A stretch of DNA of 64,000 bases from an uncultured Litoreibacter sp. (GCA_947494645.1 CANLVO010000001.1:2170001-2234000), one strand, 5' to 3'; positions 52,620 through 61,115 are shown, counted from the stretch's first letter. The notes: generated by a model not told the origin, from the sequence alone. A program made the numbers and translations.

Positions 52620-53444
52620 ATGACCCATAATTCTTCACAATCAATGTCCTTCCCCGACGAAGGCAACCGCATTTCCCCAAACCCGCCACGCCCGAAACGC
52701 GTGGTGATATTTGCATATGGCATCCTCGCCTACCTGATGTTTCTGGTGGTGTTTTCCTACATGGCGGGCTTCTTGCTGAGCTTCCTCGTCCCCAAGGGGA
52801 TCAACACGGCCACACCTGACGACATGAGCCTTGGAGCAGCGCTTGCCCTCAATATGGGGCTGATTGCGCTCTTTGGTTTCTTTCACAGCCTGTTGGCCCG
52901 TGAACGCGTCAAGGCCGTGCTGTTGAAAGTGCTCCCACAGGCGGCAGAACGCAGCACCTATGTGGTGCAATCCAGCCTCTGCCTGGCTCTGGCCATGTGG
53001 CAATGGCAAGCGCTGCCCGGCACGATCTGGCAGGTAGATGGTCCGTTGGCTGTTGTCGCCTATGCGGTCTTCGGGATCGGGACTGGTATGGTTTTGTGGT
53101 CCACCTTTTTGATCGACCATTTCGAGCTGTTCGGACTGCGCCAAATCTGGAGCCACCTGCGTGGTGCTCAGATGCCCGAGCCCGAGTTCCGCACACCTGC
53201 TCTCTACCGCATCGTGCGTCACCCAATGCAGTTGGGTGTCATCATCCTGCTCTTTGCGACACCGCATATGACGTGGGGCCACATGCTCTTTGCCGGATCA
53301 ATGACGGCGTACATCTTTGTCGGGCTCTACTTCGAAGAACGCGCCCTGCTGCGCATGTTTGGCGACAGATACGCAGCCTACCAACAGGCCGTGCCCATGC
53401 TGTTCCCGTCCTTCACACGCCGCTTGAAATTGGCTTCTGCGTGA
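52620..53444 (+). CDS. mddA: Membrane S-methyltransferase of the NnrU/MddA type
   Basis: A 274-residue membrane protein with about five helices; ATG 52620 follows GGAG. The catalytic region of isoprenylcysteine-methyltransferase-like enzymes is present: EFRTPALYRIVRHPMQLGVI, where RHPMQLG binds AdoMet, and then ATPHMTWGHMLFAGSMTAYI and the FEERALLRMFGDRYAAYQQ end. This matches MddA, which methylates methanethiol to dimethyl sulfide. Other small thiols are possible. Its promoter carries the CTCAAG array shared with the acetyltransferase gene. Confidence 0.7.
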   Translation: MTHNSSQSMSFPDEGNRISPNPPRPKRVVIFAYGILAYLMFLVVFSYMAGFLLSFLVPKGINTATPDDMSLGAALALNMGLIALFGFFHSLLARERVKAVLLKVLPQAAERSTYVVQSSLCLALAMWQWQALPGTIWQVDGPLAVVAYAVFGIGTGMVLWSTFLIDHFELFGLRQIWSHLRGAQMPEPEFRTPALYRIVRHPMQLGVIILLFATPHMTWGHMLFAGSMTAYIFVGLYFEERALLRMFGDRYAAYQQAVPMLFPSFTRRLKLASA

Positions 53445-53497
53445 ACACGCTGCGGCCTCCGAACGACGCGGAGGCCGCCTCATCGGCGAGAGTTATT

Positions 53498-53595
53498 ATG
53501 CACAACAGACCCACCCTCATGGCCATCCACGGATCAGCAAGTTCCGGCAAGCAGTGGCAATCCCTGCGAGATATGGCTGAGCCCAGTTTTGCCGC
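53498..53595 (+). pseudogene. Alpha/beta-hydrolase N-terminal fragment
   Basis: ATG 53498 begins MHNRPTLMAIHGSASSGKQW, then QSLRDMAE. The strand followed by HGSASSG is the oxyanion-hole region of alpha/beta hydrolases. After about 33 codons the homology stops at 53595, where sequence of an oppositely oriented regulator begins. It is a truncated remnant. Confidence 0.5.
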
Positions 53596-53730
53596 CCGGG
53601 CGCGTTCTTCGATCAGAAACTTGAGCAAGGCAAAGCACTTCGGCTCCAGTGGCACGACGCCACTGGGACCGCGCAGTTCCACCGCGTCGGTGTCTAACCG
53701 AAGCTGTCCAAACTCAAAAATCATCGGCAA
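53595..53730 (-). pseudogene. Winged-helix regulator N-terminal fragment
   Basis: Read on the minus strand, MIFEFGQLRLDTDAVELRGP and then VVPLEPKCFALLKFLIEE match the start of an OmpR/CadC-type winged helix like that at 48726-50219. Homology ends where the hydrolase fragment begins (about 53595), so the recognition helix is missing. The rest of 53731-53874 holds nothing I recognise. Confidence 0.65.
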
Positions 53731-53874
53731 GATGATCCACTGTTGTGGTCAACCAAGCAAGGGCCAGCCCACAAGGCCAATTCTTTCGATGATGCGGCTT
53801 TGGCGCGATCTGGGCGTCAGATCGAAGCGGAACATCTCAATGCTCGTCGAAGCCGGGCTTACCCCCTCCACAAG

Positions 53875-54570
53875 TCAGCCCGCCCTGAGATCAGCCCCGG
53901 GGCGAGGAATCTGAGCCGCCGATGAGAGGGGAAACCACTGCTTGAACCGCCGGCAAATCATGCTGTCGCCCAGAACCGTAATTCGTTCGCTCGACATTGC
54001 ATCTGACAGCGACACGTCGCCCATCCAAATTCTAACAAGCTCGTGCGAGGTCGTGGAGATGTAGGCGGAGACGTCCTTGCCGGGGTCCTCATAGCACAAG
54101 TCACGGGAATTCCCGTCGCAAACAATCCACCACTTCTTGTATTCGTCCAAATCCGAGAACTGAAAGCAAAGCACCGACTCGCCCCCCGGCAGCTCATCGG
54201 TTTTGATGTTCCGTTCAACGTCGAACATCAGAAATGCCACATCCATTTCATCACTGCGCAATTCATCGCGCGCCCATCGCATACCCCACACCACAAGCGA
54301 CTCGATGACAGGGGCAAGTTCTTTGCCCGCAGGGGTCAGATGGTACTCCGACCCGCGTTGCCCGCTGATCGGGCGCTTCATGATGACCCCGTAAGCCTCC
54401 AGCTCTTTCAGGCGCGTGTTCAGGACCGTAGGCGAAATGCGCGGCATGCCCTTTTGCAATCGAGAAAACCGCGTGCTGCCCAACAAAAGCTCTCTGATGA
54501 TGAGCAAGGACCACGTGTTTCCCAGAATCTCCGCAGATTTCGCCACGGGGCAAAACTGTCCGTATTGCAT
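53875..54570 (-). CDS. HxlR-family regulator with long C-terminal domain
   Basis: A 231-residue protein. Residues 1-100 are an HxlR winged helix: GQFCPVAKSAEILGNTWSLL, then RELLLGSTRFSRLQKGMPRI, PTVLNTRLKELEAYGVIMKR, and QRGSEYHLTPAGKELAPVIE. The N-terminal Cys is kept. Residues about 110-220 form an added SCP2-like or sterol-carrier-like domain (DVAFLMFDVERNIKTDELPG; VSLSDAMSSERITVLGDSMI) that may bind a lipid effector. It is divergent from a small membrane-protein operon, with an inverted repeat at its own start. Confidence 0.8.
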   Translation of the reverse strand: MQYGQFCPVAKSAEILGNTWSLLIIRELLLGSTRFSRLQKGMPRISPTVLNTRLKELEAYGVIMKRPISGQRGSEYHLTPAGKELAPVIESLVVWGMRWARDELRSDEMDVAFLMFDVERNIKTDELPGGESVLCFQFSDLDEYKKWWIVCDGNSRDLCYEDPGKDVSAYISTTSHELVRIWMGDVSLSDAMSSERITVLGDSMICRRFKQWFPLSSAAQIPRPGADLRAG

Positions 54571-54582
54571 CGCTCCCTCCCT

Positions 54583-54612
54583 AACTACGCGAAACGTAGT
54601 TCATTACTACGT
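54583..54612. promoter_or_regulatory. HxlR operator
   Basis: AACTACG-N5-CGTAGTT is a perfect inverted repeat, followed by a third half-site ACTACGT (54606-54612). It begins 13 bp upstream of the HxlR start and lies between it and the divergent membrane gene, so it likely controls both. Confidence 0.6.
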
Positions 54613-54683
54613 GAGCAGAAGTATCGCGGCAAGCGACGCTCCGGCTACCCACCCATCATCAACGCAAACAAAGGAGAGAAGCG

Positions 54684-55097
54684 ATGATGGATTTTGTAAC
54701 AAACGCGCTGAAGATTTTCGGGATCGTTTTTCTGCGGTTTCGCCCGGTGCCGCGCATCTGGAATATCTGGCTGGTCGGCGTCAACCTCATGTGCCTGTAC
54801 TTCATTGGCCATATCGAAGCGCAAGTGGTCCTGCTGACAACTCTGGTCTCCGTGATCGTGCAAGCGATGATCTATGGCCGCATTGGGTTCACACGGGTGC
54901 TTGGCATTGGTCATCTGCTATGGATACCGATGTTTGTCTGGATCGCCACGCGTGCAGGTAGCATCGCGATACATCCGGATTTGCAGACCTGGATCATCCT
55001 GTTGGCCATCACGAACGCGGTTTCGTTTGCCATCGATCTGACCGACATCGCCCGCTTCGCCAAGGGCGAACGCGCCCCACACTATCGTTGGAGTTAA
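54684..55097 (+). CDS. Small integral membrane protein of unknown function
   Basis: A 137-residue protein with four hydrophobic helices (IWNIWLVGVNLMCLYFIGHI; VVLLTTLVSVIVQAMIY; GHLLWIPMFVWIATRA; WIILLAITNAVSFAIDLTDI). ATG 54684 follows AGGAGAGA; a second ATG is three bases on. I do not recognise a family. It is 5 bp upstream of the SemiSWEET-like gene and divergent from the HxlR gene, so it is probably under HxlR control. Confidence 0.65.
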   Translation: MMDFVTNALKIFGIVFLRFRPVPRIWNIWLVGVNLMCLYFIGHIEAQVVLLTTLVSVIVQAMIYGRIGFTRVLGIGHLLWIPMFVWIATRAGSIAIHPDLQTWIILLAITNAVSFAIDLTDIARFAKGERAPHYRWS

Positions 55098-55101
55098 GCA
55101 G

Positions 55102-55425
55102 ATGGAGCCAGCATTTATCGAAGCTCTGGGCTTCGCTGCGGGTGCAACGACCCTTGTCAGCTCAGTCCCGCAACTGATCGCCAACTTGAGAGATCAAAAC
55201 CTGGCACGCGGGCAAAGCCTGTCCCGCAACTGCCTGCAAGCATCAGGGAACGCATTGTGGCTGGTCTATGGGATCGCCGTCGGTTCCACCGCAATGACAA
55301 CCTTTGCGGGCTTGGGCTGTGTGATGGCAAGTTGTCTGGCAATGCAGACCTGTCGCGTCCAACTCAGTTGGTGCAAGACGGGTGGTGATGGACGATCAAC
55401 GGAGTTCGGCGCTTCAGTCGCTTAA
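55102..55425 (+). CDS. SemiSWEET/PQ-loop-type small transporter
   Basis: A 107-residue protein with three helices: FIEALGFAAGATTLVSSVPQ, then QASGNALWLVYGIAVGST and TTFAGLGCVMASCLAMQTC. The PQ motif (SVPQLIANLRDQN) and the GNALWLVYG segment are those of SemiSWEET transporters, which form dimers carrying sugars. Bacterial SemiSWEETs are usually 85-100 residues. It sits 5 bp after the preceding membrane gene. The cargo is unknown. Confidence 0.75.
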   Translation: MEPAFIEALGFAAGATTLVSSVPQLIANLRDQNLARGQSLSRNCLQASGNALWLVYGIAVGSTAMTTFAGLGCVMASCLAMQTCRVQLSWCKTGGDGRSTEFGASVA

Positions 55426-55897
55426 CCAACGGCCACCAACCTTTGGTAAAAGCATCGCCATGGTTGGTTAGAGTTAGAAAGCCGCCGTCTGTCACACACT
55501 GTCAGACGGCAGCATCATTCCAAGAACAGTAGATGCGATATCTCAACGCACTACAATCACTCTGGAACGACCGCCCTTCCCGCTGCCATGCAGCGAGGAG
55601 TATTCGCAGATGCGGCGAGATTTGTGCTGCGGGCGAGCCCAGCGAGAAATCCCGACGGCTGCCTTGCGCTCTCAGCTGCCTTCGGTGACAACGCAGCAAG
55701 GCCCCTGCCCTCTACTTGAACGTCTCGGGGCGGCCCATTCCGGACCTTCGTTAAGGTTGCAGGCCGCTGCGGTGCAGCCCGTTGGATCGGTCATTCGCTG
55801 CAAGCGTACAATCTGGATAGAATCAACAAATTGACCGTCTCGCATCAATACAAGAGGCGGACCAAAGGCCCACCTCCGCGAAACAAATTTGGTGGTC
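55426..55897. other. 472-bp region without a supported gene
   Basis: A hairpin with perfect 8-bp arms GCCGTCTG and CAGACGGC (55484-55510) follows the SemiSWEET gene at 58 bp and may be its terminator. The rest (55511-55897) has only short open frames with no ribosome site or recognisable sequence. Confidence 0.5.
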
Positions 55898-56398
55898 TCA
55901 AGCCAGTGCGGCGATGTTCTTGAGCCCCAGTTCGTAAGTCTTGCCGAGCATGCGGTCCATGAAGAGACCGAAGATGCGGAAGACGGGGTTGAAGCCCATG
56001 TCTGAGGTGACGGTCCATGTAACGCGGGTGCCGTTATCGGTTGCTTTTGCCTCAATCGTCTGCACGGGTTTGCCCATGGCGCCGAGATCAATGAGGTGCG
56101 TGACGCTGTTGGCCGTCACTTTGGTCACGGTCTGTGTGCCCTTGCCTTCCTTGCCTTCAAAGCGGAACCCGGAGCCGACGCCCTCTGTCGGACCAAAGGG
56201 TGTGATCTTCAGTTCTGGGTCTGTTGTGCAATATGGGTTGAAGGTCTGGAAGCCGTCAGTGCTCGCAACGCGAGCAATCACATCCACGGGGCGCATAGCA
56301 ACGTCCGCATGACGGGTCACGATGACTTTGCGGGGCAGCAGCAGAGCGATAAGGGCAATTGCGGCGATGATGGTTGTGATTGTGTAAACGATGATCAT
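55898..56398 (-). CDS. Membrane-anchored SRPBCC-fold protein, copy 1
   Basis: A 166-residue protein with an N-terminal helix (MIIVYTITTIIAAIALIALL) and a START/SRPBCC fold (VDVIARVASTDGFQTFNPYC; SGFRFEGKEGKGTQTVTKVT; NGTRVTWTVTSDMGFNPVFR). It is about 40 percent alike by eye to the copy at 58091-58603, and both end FGLFMDRMLGKTYELGL-like. A promoter that matches the sigma factor of this module (56454-56480) lies just upstream. The ligand is unknown. Confidence 0.75.
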   Translation of the reverse strand: MIIVYTITTIIAAIALIALLLPRKVIVTRHADVAMRPVDVIARVASTDGFQTFNPYCTTDPELKITPFGPTEGVGSGFRFEGKEGKGTQTVTKVTANSVTHLIDLGAMGKPVQTIEAKATDNGTRVTWTVTSDMGFNPVFRIFGLFMDRMLGKTYELGLKNIAALA

Positions 56399-56453
56399 TG
56401 GTCTGGTCCTTTTCTGTGTTAGGCGGAAGTGCTTTTCTTCCTTCTGCCCAAAT

Positions 56454-56480
56454 GACGAAGCCAGAAGCCGCCAATCGACA
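56454..56480 (-). promoter_or_regulatory. ECF42-type promoter of SRPBCC copy 1
   Basis: On the minus strand TGTCGA (56480-56475), 17 bp, then CGTC (56457-56454), followed about 55 bp later by the gene start. The bases TTGGCG after the -35 box are shared with the second promoter at 58659-58685. The consensus for ECF42 sigma factors is TGTCGA in the -35 box and CGTC in the -10. Confidence 0.72.
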
Positions 56481-56482
56481 CG

Positions 56483-57712
56483 TCACGACATTTTTTTTCG
56501 CAAGTCCGTGATTTTTTTCTCAAGCCACAGCTGGGATGGACGATCAGCGCAAAGCGAACACGCCTTTGCGTAGGCCTCTGCCGCATCTGCGGTCCGTCCA
56601 AGCGCGGCAAGGCAATGCGCGCGCACCGCATGGTATGGTTGGTAGTCCTGCAATCCGTCATATTGGATAACGTTCAGCATCTTGAGCCCTTCGGCAGGAC
56701 CTGCATCTTCGGCCACGACCGCTGCGCGGCTCACGGCCCCTCCGATGGATGGGTAGGCCTGCATCAGTCCGGCATAAAGCTGCGAGAGCGCGCGCCAGTC
56801 GGTCTTGCCGGTCACTGATCGGGCCGCATGAACCGATTGAATAGCCGCCTCAAGCTGGAACCTTCCGGGTAGGCTGTTCGAAGTGCGCTTTAGCGAGGCC
56901 AAGGTTAACAGACTAACGGAACGCTCAATTAACTGACTGTCCCAAAGATCGACATCCTGTTCCGGCACGGGAACCAGAACGCCGTCGCTCAGGCGCGCGT
57001 CCCGTCGCGCTTCGATAAAGCCAATCAATGCCGTAAGGCCAAGCGTCTCGGCATCCTCAGGGGCCAATTCAGCCAAGATGTTCGACAGAAAGAATGCTTC
57101 ATGGCTAATATCGCCATCGCCCTCTAGCCAATCGACCGAATAGGCCCCGTACACGGCTTCAAGGACGGCCTCCATACGTTCAGGGTAAGCTTCGGGTTCC
57201 GGCACGACAAAAGGAATGCCCGCGGTCTTGATCTTCTTCTTTGCGCGGACAAGTCGCTGCGCCATCGTGGCCGATTTAACCAAGTAAGCCTTCGCAATCT
57301 GTTCGGCCTCCAGCCCCAGAACGGTCTGCAACATCAGCGGCGTGCGGACCCCCTCGTCGATCGCGGGATGAGCGCAGACGAAGAGCAGCTTGAGCCGTTC
57401 ATCTAATTCTGTATCTTGGGGTTCGCTTGCCTGTGCGTCGGCCATGTCATTTGCCTTATCTGTAATGACCAAACGGGCATCACGGCGCGCCTGATCGATG
57501 CGTCTATTCTTGGCCACGGTCAAAAGCCAGGCCTCGGGTTTGTCTGGGATACCGCGCTCAGGCCAGGTCTTGAGAGCTGCCACAAAGGCATCGGCGAGCG
57601 CGTCTTCGGCGGCAATAATGTCACCGGTCCGGCTGGCCAGCATCGCAATGAGTTTGCCATAGGCGGCGCGGGCGACATCTTCCGCCCGCACCTGCGCGTC
57701 AGTCTTGCTCAC
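56483..57712 (-). CDS. ECF sigma factor with long C-terminal extension (ECF42 type)
   Basis: A 409-residue sigma factor, about twice the length of a simple ECF. Residues 1-85 are region 2 (IIAAEDALADAFVAALKTWP, then PEAWLLTVAKNRRIDQARR). Region 4 follows near 125-165 (VLGLEAEQIAKAYLVKSATM, AQRLVRAKKKI). Residues 170-409 form the helical extension of ECF42, with TPR-like pairs (GLMQAYPSIGGAVSRAAVVA; VRAHCLAALGRTADAAEAYA). In ECF42 this extension is needed for activity and the usual partner is a DGPF protein. It overlaps that partner's gene by 4 bp. There is no anti-sigma gene. Confidence 0.85.
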   Translation of the reverse strand: MSKTDAQVRAEDVARAAYGKLIAMLASRTGDIIAAEDALADAFVAALKTWPERGIPDKPEAWLLTVAKNRRIDQARRDARLVITDKANDMADAQASEPQDTELDERLKLLFVCAHPAIDEGVRTPLMLQTVLGLEAEQIAKAYLVKSATMAQRLVRAKKKIKTAGIPFVVPEPEAYPERMEAVLEAVYGAYSVDWLEGDGDISHEAFFLSNILAELAPEDAETLGLTALIGFIEARRDARLSDGVLVPVPEQDVDLWDSQLIERSVSLLTLASLKRTSNSLPGRFQLEAAIQSVHAARSVTGKTDWRALSQLYAGLMQAYPSIGGAVSRAAVVAEDAGPAEGLKMLNVIQYDGLQDYQPYHAVRAHCLAALGRTADAAEAYAKACSLCADRPSQLWLEKKITDLRKKMS

Positions 57713-58062
57713 ACACTACCCATTGCAGAGGCGCGGATTTCCAGCTTGCCGTAGTGAACGTGGGGGCATTTCTCGGCCCATTTCATCGCTTCATCAAGGT
57801 TCTCGACATCGATGGCGAAGTAGCCGCCCAACGTCTCCTTCGTCTCGGCGAAGGGCCCATCCTGCACTTGTTTCTCGCCGCCCGCCAACGTGACGGTAGT
57901 GGCGGTATCGGCGGGGTGGAGCCAATCGGTCTCGATAAAGACACCAGCCTCCTGAAGAGCCCCAATGTATTGGCCATAGATTTCCTTGGACTTGGCCCAG
58001 TCCTCTTCCGTCATGTTGGCAGCCATTGCAGGGTCGGAATAAAGAAGAAATGTGTAACGCAT
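57709..58062 (-). CDS. DGPF/YCII-family protein of the ECF42 module
   Basis: A 117-residue protein started at ATG 58062. The YCII-like fold includes MRYTFLLYSDP, and the namesake QVQDGPFAETKETLGGYFAI sits near residues 66-85, followed by DEAMKWAEKCP. DGPF proteins are the constant neighbours of ECF42 sigma factors and are thought to be targets or partners. It overlaps the sigma factor gene by 4 bp and follows the second SRPBCC gene by 28 bp. Confidence 0.85.
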   Translation of the reverse strand: MRYTFLLYSDPAMAANMTEEDWAKSKEIYGQYIGALQEAGVFIETDWLHPADTATTVTLAGGEKQVQDGPFAETKETLGGYFAIDVENLDEAMKWAEKCPHVHYGKLEIRASAMGSV

Positions 58063-58090
58063 TGTTTTGGTTTCCTTGTTGGTTTTCAGA

Positions 58091-58603
58091 CTAAGCCGCG
58101 ACGTCGGCGATGTTGGCAAGGCCAAGTTCAAAGTTCGGGCCGATCATGTCGTCCATAAAGAGCCCCATGACACGAAAGACCGGGTTCATCCCCAGATCCA
58201 TGCCCATGCTCCACGTCACCTCGGTCGCGCCATCGACCGCCACGGCAGAGATTGCCTGCGTCGGCTGGCCCAACGGCCCAAGATCAAGGTCAAAGACAAC
58301 CTGATCCGTGGTGACAGACGCCACCGTTTGCTGGCCCGCACCGTCTTTGCTTTCAAACGAAAAGCCGGACCCAACGCCAGAGGCTGGACCAAACATCTCA
58401 ACCGACAGGTTGGGGTCGAGGTCCTTGTAGGGGTTGAATGCCTGATAGCCGGTATTGGAGGCGGCCAGTTCAATCACGGACTCAGGTGCGGCATTGATAA
58501 TAGCAGTACGTTCGATGCTCACATGGCGCGGCAGCGCCAAGGCAGCGACGGCCAATGCGGCCATACCGCAAGCTGTATAGGTGGCGATTTTCTTGAAGTT
58601 CAT
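58091..58603 (-). CDS. Membrane-anchored SRPBCC-fold protein, copy 2
   Basis: A 170-residue paralogue of the protein at 55898-56398. It starts with a membrane helix (TYTACGMAALAVAALALP) and continues with VIELAASNTGYQAFNPYKDL, SGFSFESKDGAGQQTVASVT, and TEVTWSMGMDLGMNPVFRVM. It is the first gene of the DGPF/sigma factor operon, so the sigma factor likely controls its own transcript through the promoter at 58659-58685. Confidence 0.76.
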   Translation of the reverse strand: MNFKKIATYTACGMAALAVAALALPRHVSIERTAIINAAPESVIELAASNTGYQAFNPYKDLDPNLSVEMFGPASGVGSGFSFESKDGAGQQTVASVTTDQVVFDLDLGPLGQPTQAISAVAVDGATEVTWSMGMDLGMNPVFRVMGLFMDDMIGPNFELGLANIADVAA

Positions 58604-58963
58604 GGGTATGTCCTCTCGTCTATGTTTGAGAAGGGCTTTCTTGCCTCTTCACCCACACGACGGACGAGAACCGCGCCAATCGACAGCCGAATGAAAAAAA
58701 TTTGAAGAATCTTGATCGGCCCAAAGCCGACATCCGCCGAAGATATGAGATTCTGCGGTGCGGCCCGTCGAACCAGCGGTTCGCTGTGCCTGCAACGTCT
58801 TGGCACAAGCAAACTCACAGTTTGCGGACGAAGCTGCCGTTGGATTGTTTGAAGCAAACGTCCGTTCTTCTGCTTTTTGGATCTTTTGCCGCAAACAGCA
58901 ATTGGCGTTCGAGGTGTCCTTGATAGATACTTTTGTGAGTCTGACGCATGGGAGGCGACACCG
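58604..58963. other. 360-bp region between the sigma module and the Rieske gene
   Basis: The first 80 bp hold the ECF promoter at 58659-58685. The remaining bases (58690-58950) have no supported gene; a GGGAGG site just before ATG 58964 belongs to the Rieske gene. Confidence 0.5.
58659..58685 (-). promoter_or_regulatory. ECF42-type promoter of the SRPBCC copy 2/DGPF/sigma operon
   Basis: On the minus strand TGTCGA (58685-58680), 17 bp, then CGTC (58662-58659), about 55 bp before the gene start. The same spacing, boxes and TTGGCG as at 56454-56480 imply one sigma factor and an autoregulatory loop. Confidence 0.74.
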
Positions 58964-60124
58964 ATGGACAAAAATCCAATTCTGCAAGTACATGTCAAAC
59001 GGAACCATGATCATACTCTAGGCGCGCGGTACTACCTTGACCCGGCGGTCATGCACCTCGAAAAACAAGACCTGTTCCACACGACATGGCAATTCGTATG
59101 CCACGTCAGCGACATCACGGACACCGGCGATTTCTTCACCTTCACACTGCATGGCGAGGAGTATTTCCTTGTCCTCGACGGTGAGGAAACCCTGCGCGGC
59201 TATGCCAATGTTTGCCCGCACCGGGGCCATCGGTTGGTGGACGGGACCGGCAACAAACGGGTGATCACCTGCCCCTATCATGCATGGACCTTTGGCCTGA
59301 ACGGGGCGCTGCGGGGCGCGCGCGGGTTATCCCGGCGCGAAAAGGACTTCGACCAGATTGGACTGTCCTCCATTGCGGTGGATGTGCTTGCGGGGCTGGT
59401 CTTTGTGAATACCAGCAACACCACGCCTCCGCTCAGGGAATTTGCGCCTGGTCTGGAGGGCCAGATCTTTAATGCCTGCCCCGATATCCTGGACTATGTG
59501 CCGAACCGCGACGGGGCGGAGTTCGGGCATACCTACATTTGCGATGCGAATTGGAAGGTCATGATCGACAATTATCTGGAATGCTACCATTGCCAGATGG
59601 CGCATCCGGACTTCAACGAGATGATGGCGATCCCGGACAGTGCCTTCACGCTTTTCCCGACTTTCACCTACCAGAATGCCCCGACGAAGAGGAAGTCCGA
59701 CAACCTCGCCTTCCCGCTTGATCTAGACCATGATGTCTTGGTGGGCGAGTTCTGGTGGCTGTTCCCCAACATCACCTTGGGGCGGTTTCCGGGCACCCAG
59801 AACTTCTACATCTCTCGGTTCGATCCGGTCACGCCGTCGAGGACCTCTCGCTACACACTGTCGCTTAAACCAGCGGACGTTACCGATCCTGGCGCGCCGG
59901 AGCGGGACCGATTGAGATCCGTCTGGACAAGAGATGTAGTCGCGAAAGAAGATCAGGCGCTTTGCGAAAGTGTGCAACGCGGAATGTCACATCGCAGCTT
60001 CCATCAAGGATGGTACGTAAGCGATTTGAACGACCATGGCATTTCGGAACATGCGATGCGGCATTTTCACGACCTTTACGAAACGTGGATTGCAGAAACA
60101 CCGGAAGGAACTGGGTTCCCTTAA
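58964..60124 (+). CDS. Rieske oxygenase alpha subunit (CntA/ring-hydroxylating type)
   Basis: A 386-residue protein; ATG 58964 follows GGGAGG. The Rieske cluster ligands are Cys84 and His86 in CPHRGH and Cys103 and His106 in CPYHAW. The mononuclear iron segment is in NYLECYHCQMAHPDF. The layout matches Rieske oxygenases of the carnitine/glycine-betaine demethylase kind as well as aromatic hydroxylases. There is no reductase gene within the window, so electrons must come from a partner elsewhere. The substrate is unknown. Confidence 0.83.
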   Translation: MDKNPILQVHVKRNHDHTLGARYYLDPAVMHLEKQDLFHTTWQFVCHVSDITDTGDFFTFTLHGEEYFLVLDGEETLRGYANVCPHRGHRLVDGTGNKRVITCPYHAWTFGLNGALRGARGLSRREKDFDQIGLSSIAVDVLAGLVFVNTSNTTPPLREFAPGLEGQIFNACPDILDYVPNRDGAEFGHTYICDANWKVMIDNYLECYHCQMAHPDFNEMMAIPDSAFTLFPTFTYQNAPTKRKSDNLAFPLDLDHDVLVGEFWWLFPNITLGRFPGTQNFYISRFDPVTPSRTSRYTLSLKPADVTDPGAPERDRLRSVWTRDVVAKEDQALCESVQRGMSHRSFHQGWYVSDLNDHGISEHAMRHFHDLYETWIAETPEGTGFP

Positions 60125-60417
60125 CTCGCCGTTGGCTGCTTTGCAGCGCTGTGGAAGATATGGGCTCCTTGCGGACCTTGGCGGTGCCGCAGCATCCGTA
60201 GCGGCGCGCCGTGTTTGCTTATCGTGGACAGCCCATAGCGAACCTTCTGCGCAGTTTTTAGATGCAACAGATGCGGCCCACACTGCCGACATTGGCTGCG
60301 GCTGCAAATCCGTTTGGTTGGTGAATTCACAGTTGGCGAGATTAAGTCACCGTTCGATTCCTGTTGGCCATGGTCCACTTCGCGCGCTTTGCGACGGCAG
60401 CGAACAGCACCTAAGGC
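60125..60417. other. 293-bp region without a supported gene
   Basis: It separates the convergent Rieske and LuxR regulator genes. No open frame has a ribosome site or known sequence, and I see no strong terminator. Confidence 0.45.
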
Positions 60418-61035
60418 TCAGAACAGATGCCGTTCTTTAGCCAAGAGGGCCGCTTGGGTTCTGTTGGAAACACCAAGTTTAGTGAGCAAATTTTTGACGT
60501 GGAGCTTCACCGTGACCTCTTGGATGTCCAGGTTGCGGGCGATTTCCTTGTTCGACAGGCCGATGCACAGCTGCTCCAAGGTCTGCAATTCGCGTGCCGA
60601 CAACTTTGAAAATTCCCCGCCCGCCTTGGCCTCTGTCCGGGCCGTTCCAAAGTCGAACGGCATGTATTTTTCTCCGGAGAGGACAAATTTGATGGCATTG
60701 ACCAGTGACGCGGCGGTTAGCGATTTCGGAATGAACCCATCCGCGCCTTGCCCCATTGCACTGTTCGCGACGTCGCGGTTGGCCACCCCCGACATCAACG
60801 CAACCTTGCACGCCGGAAATGCGGCGCGCGCGCGGGTCAACCCTTCGAGCCCGTTCATGCCGGGCATGTTGTAGTCGAGGATCAGCAGATCAATCAAATC
60901 CAACCCGCGCATCAACTCCAACGCGTCGTTGAGGTTTGCGGCTGTCAAAACATTGAAGTCTTCGACAGTCTCCAAATAGGCGGCGATGGTGTCGCGGACC
61001 AGATCATGGTCATCGGCGAGAAGAATATTCGGCAT
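60418..61035 (-). CDS. LuxR-type response regulator
   Basis: A 205-residue regulator. The receiver domain has acidic residues in LLADDHD, phospho-acceptor Asp54 (LLILDYNMPG), and Lys in GFIPKSL. The LuxR helix-turn-helix is LSARELQTLEQLCIGLSNKE, then IARNLDIQEVTVKLHVKNLL. It is divergent from the SUOX-fold/hybrid kinase pair, and a 16-bp palindrome lies between them. Phosphorylation by that kinase is likely but not proven. Confidence 0.86.
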   Translation of the reverse strand: MPNILLADDHDLVRDTIAAYLETVEDFNVLTAANLNDALELMRGLDLIDLLILDYNMPGMNGLEGLTRARAAFPACKVALMSGVANRDVANSAMGQGADGFIPKSLTAASLVNAIKFVLSGEKYMPFDFGTARTEAKAGGEFSKLSARELQTLEQLCIGLSNKEIARNLDIQEVTVKLHVKNLLTKLGVSNRTQAALLAKERHLF

Positions 61036-61099
61036 GGCTTTATCTCTTTCGAAGTCTGACCCTTAATGCACCGGGAAAAATGATTAAAAAATGACGCAT

Positions 61100-61115
61100 C
61101 TATACTTTAGTATAG
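61100..61115. promoter_or_regulatory. Palindrome CTATAC-TTTA-GTATAG
   Basis: Perfect 6-bp arms with a 4-nt spacer, in the 157-bp gap between the divergent LuxR regulator and the SUOX-fold gene. It is a candidate binding site for the LuxR regulator, or part of a promoter. Confidence 0.55.

Noticed and set aside
52997-53914. A 305-codon open frame on the plus strand through the end of the membrane methyltransferase and the debris region
   Set aside because: It is out of frame with the methyltransferase and joins unrelated pieces; only the hydrolase fragment in another frame and the regulator fragment on the other strand look like gene remnants.
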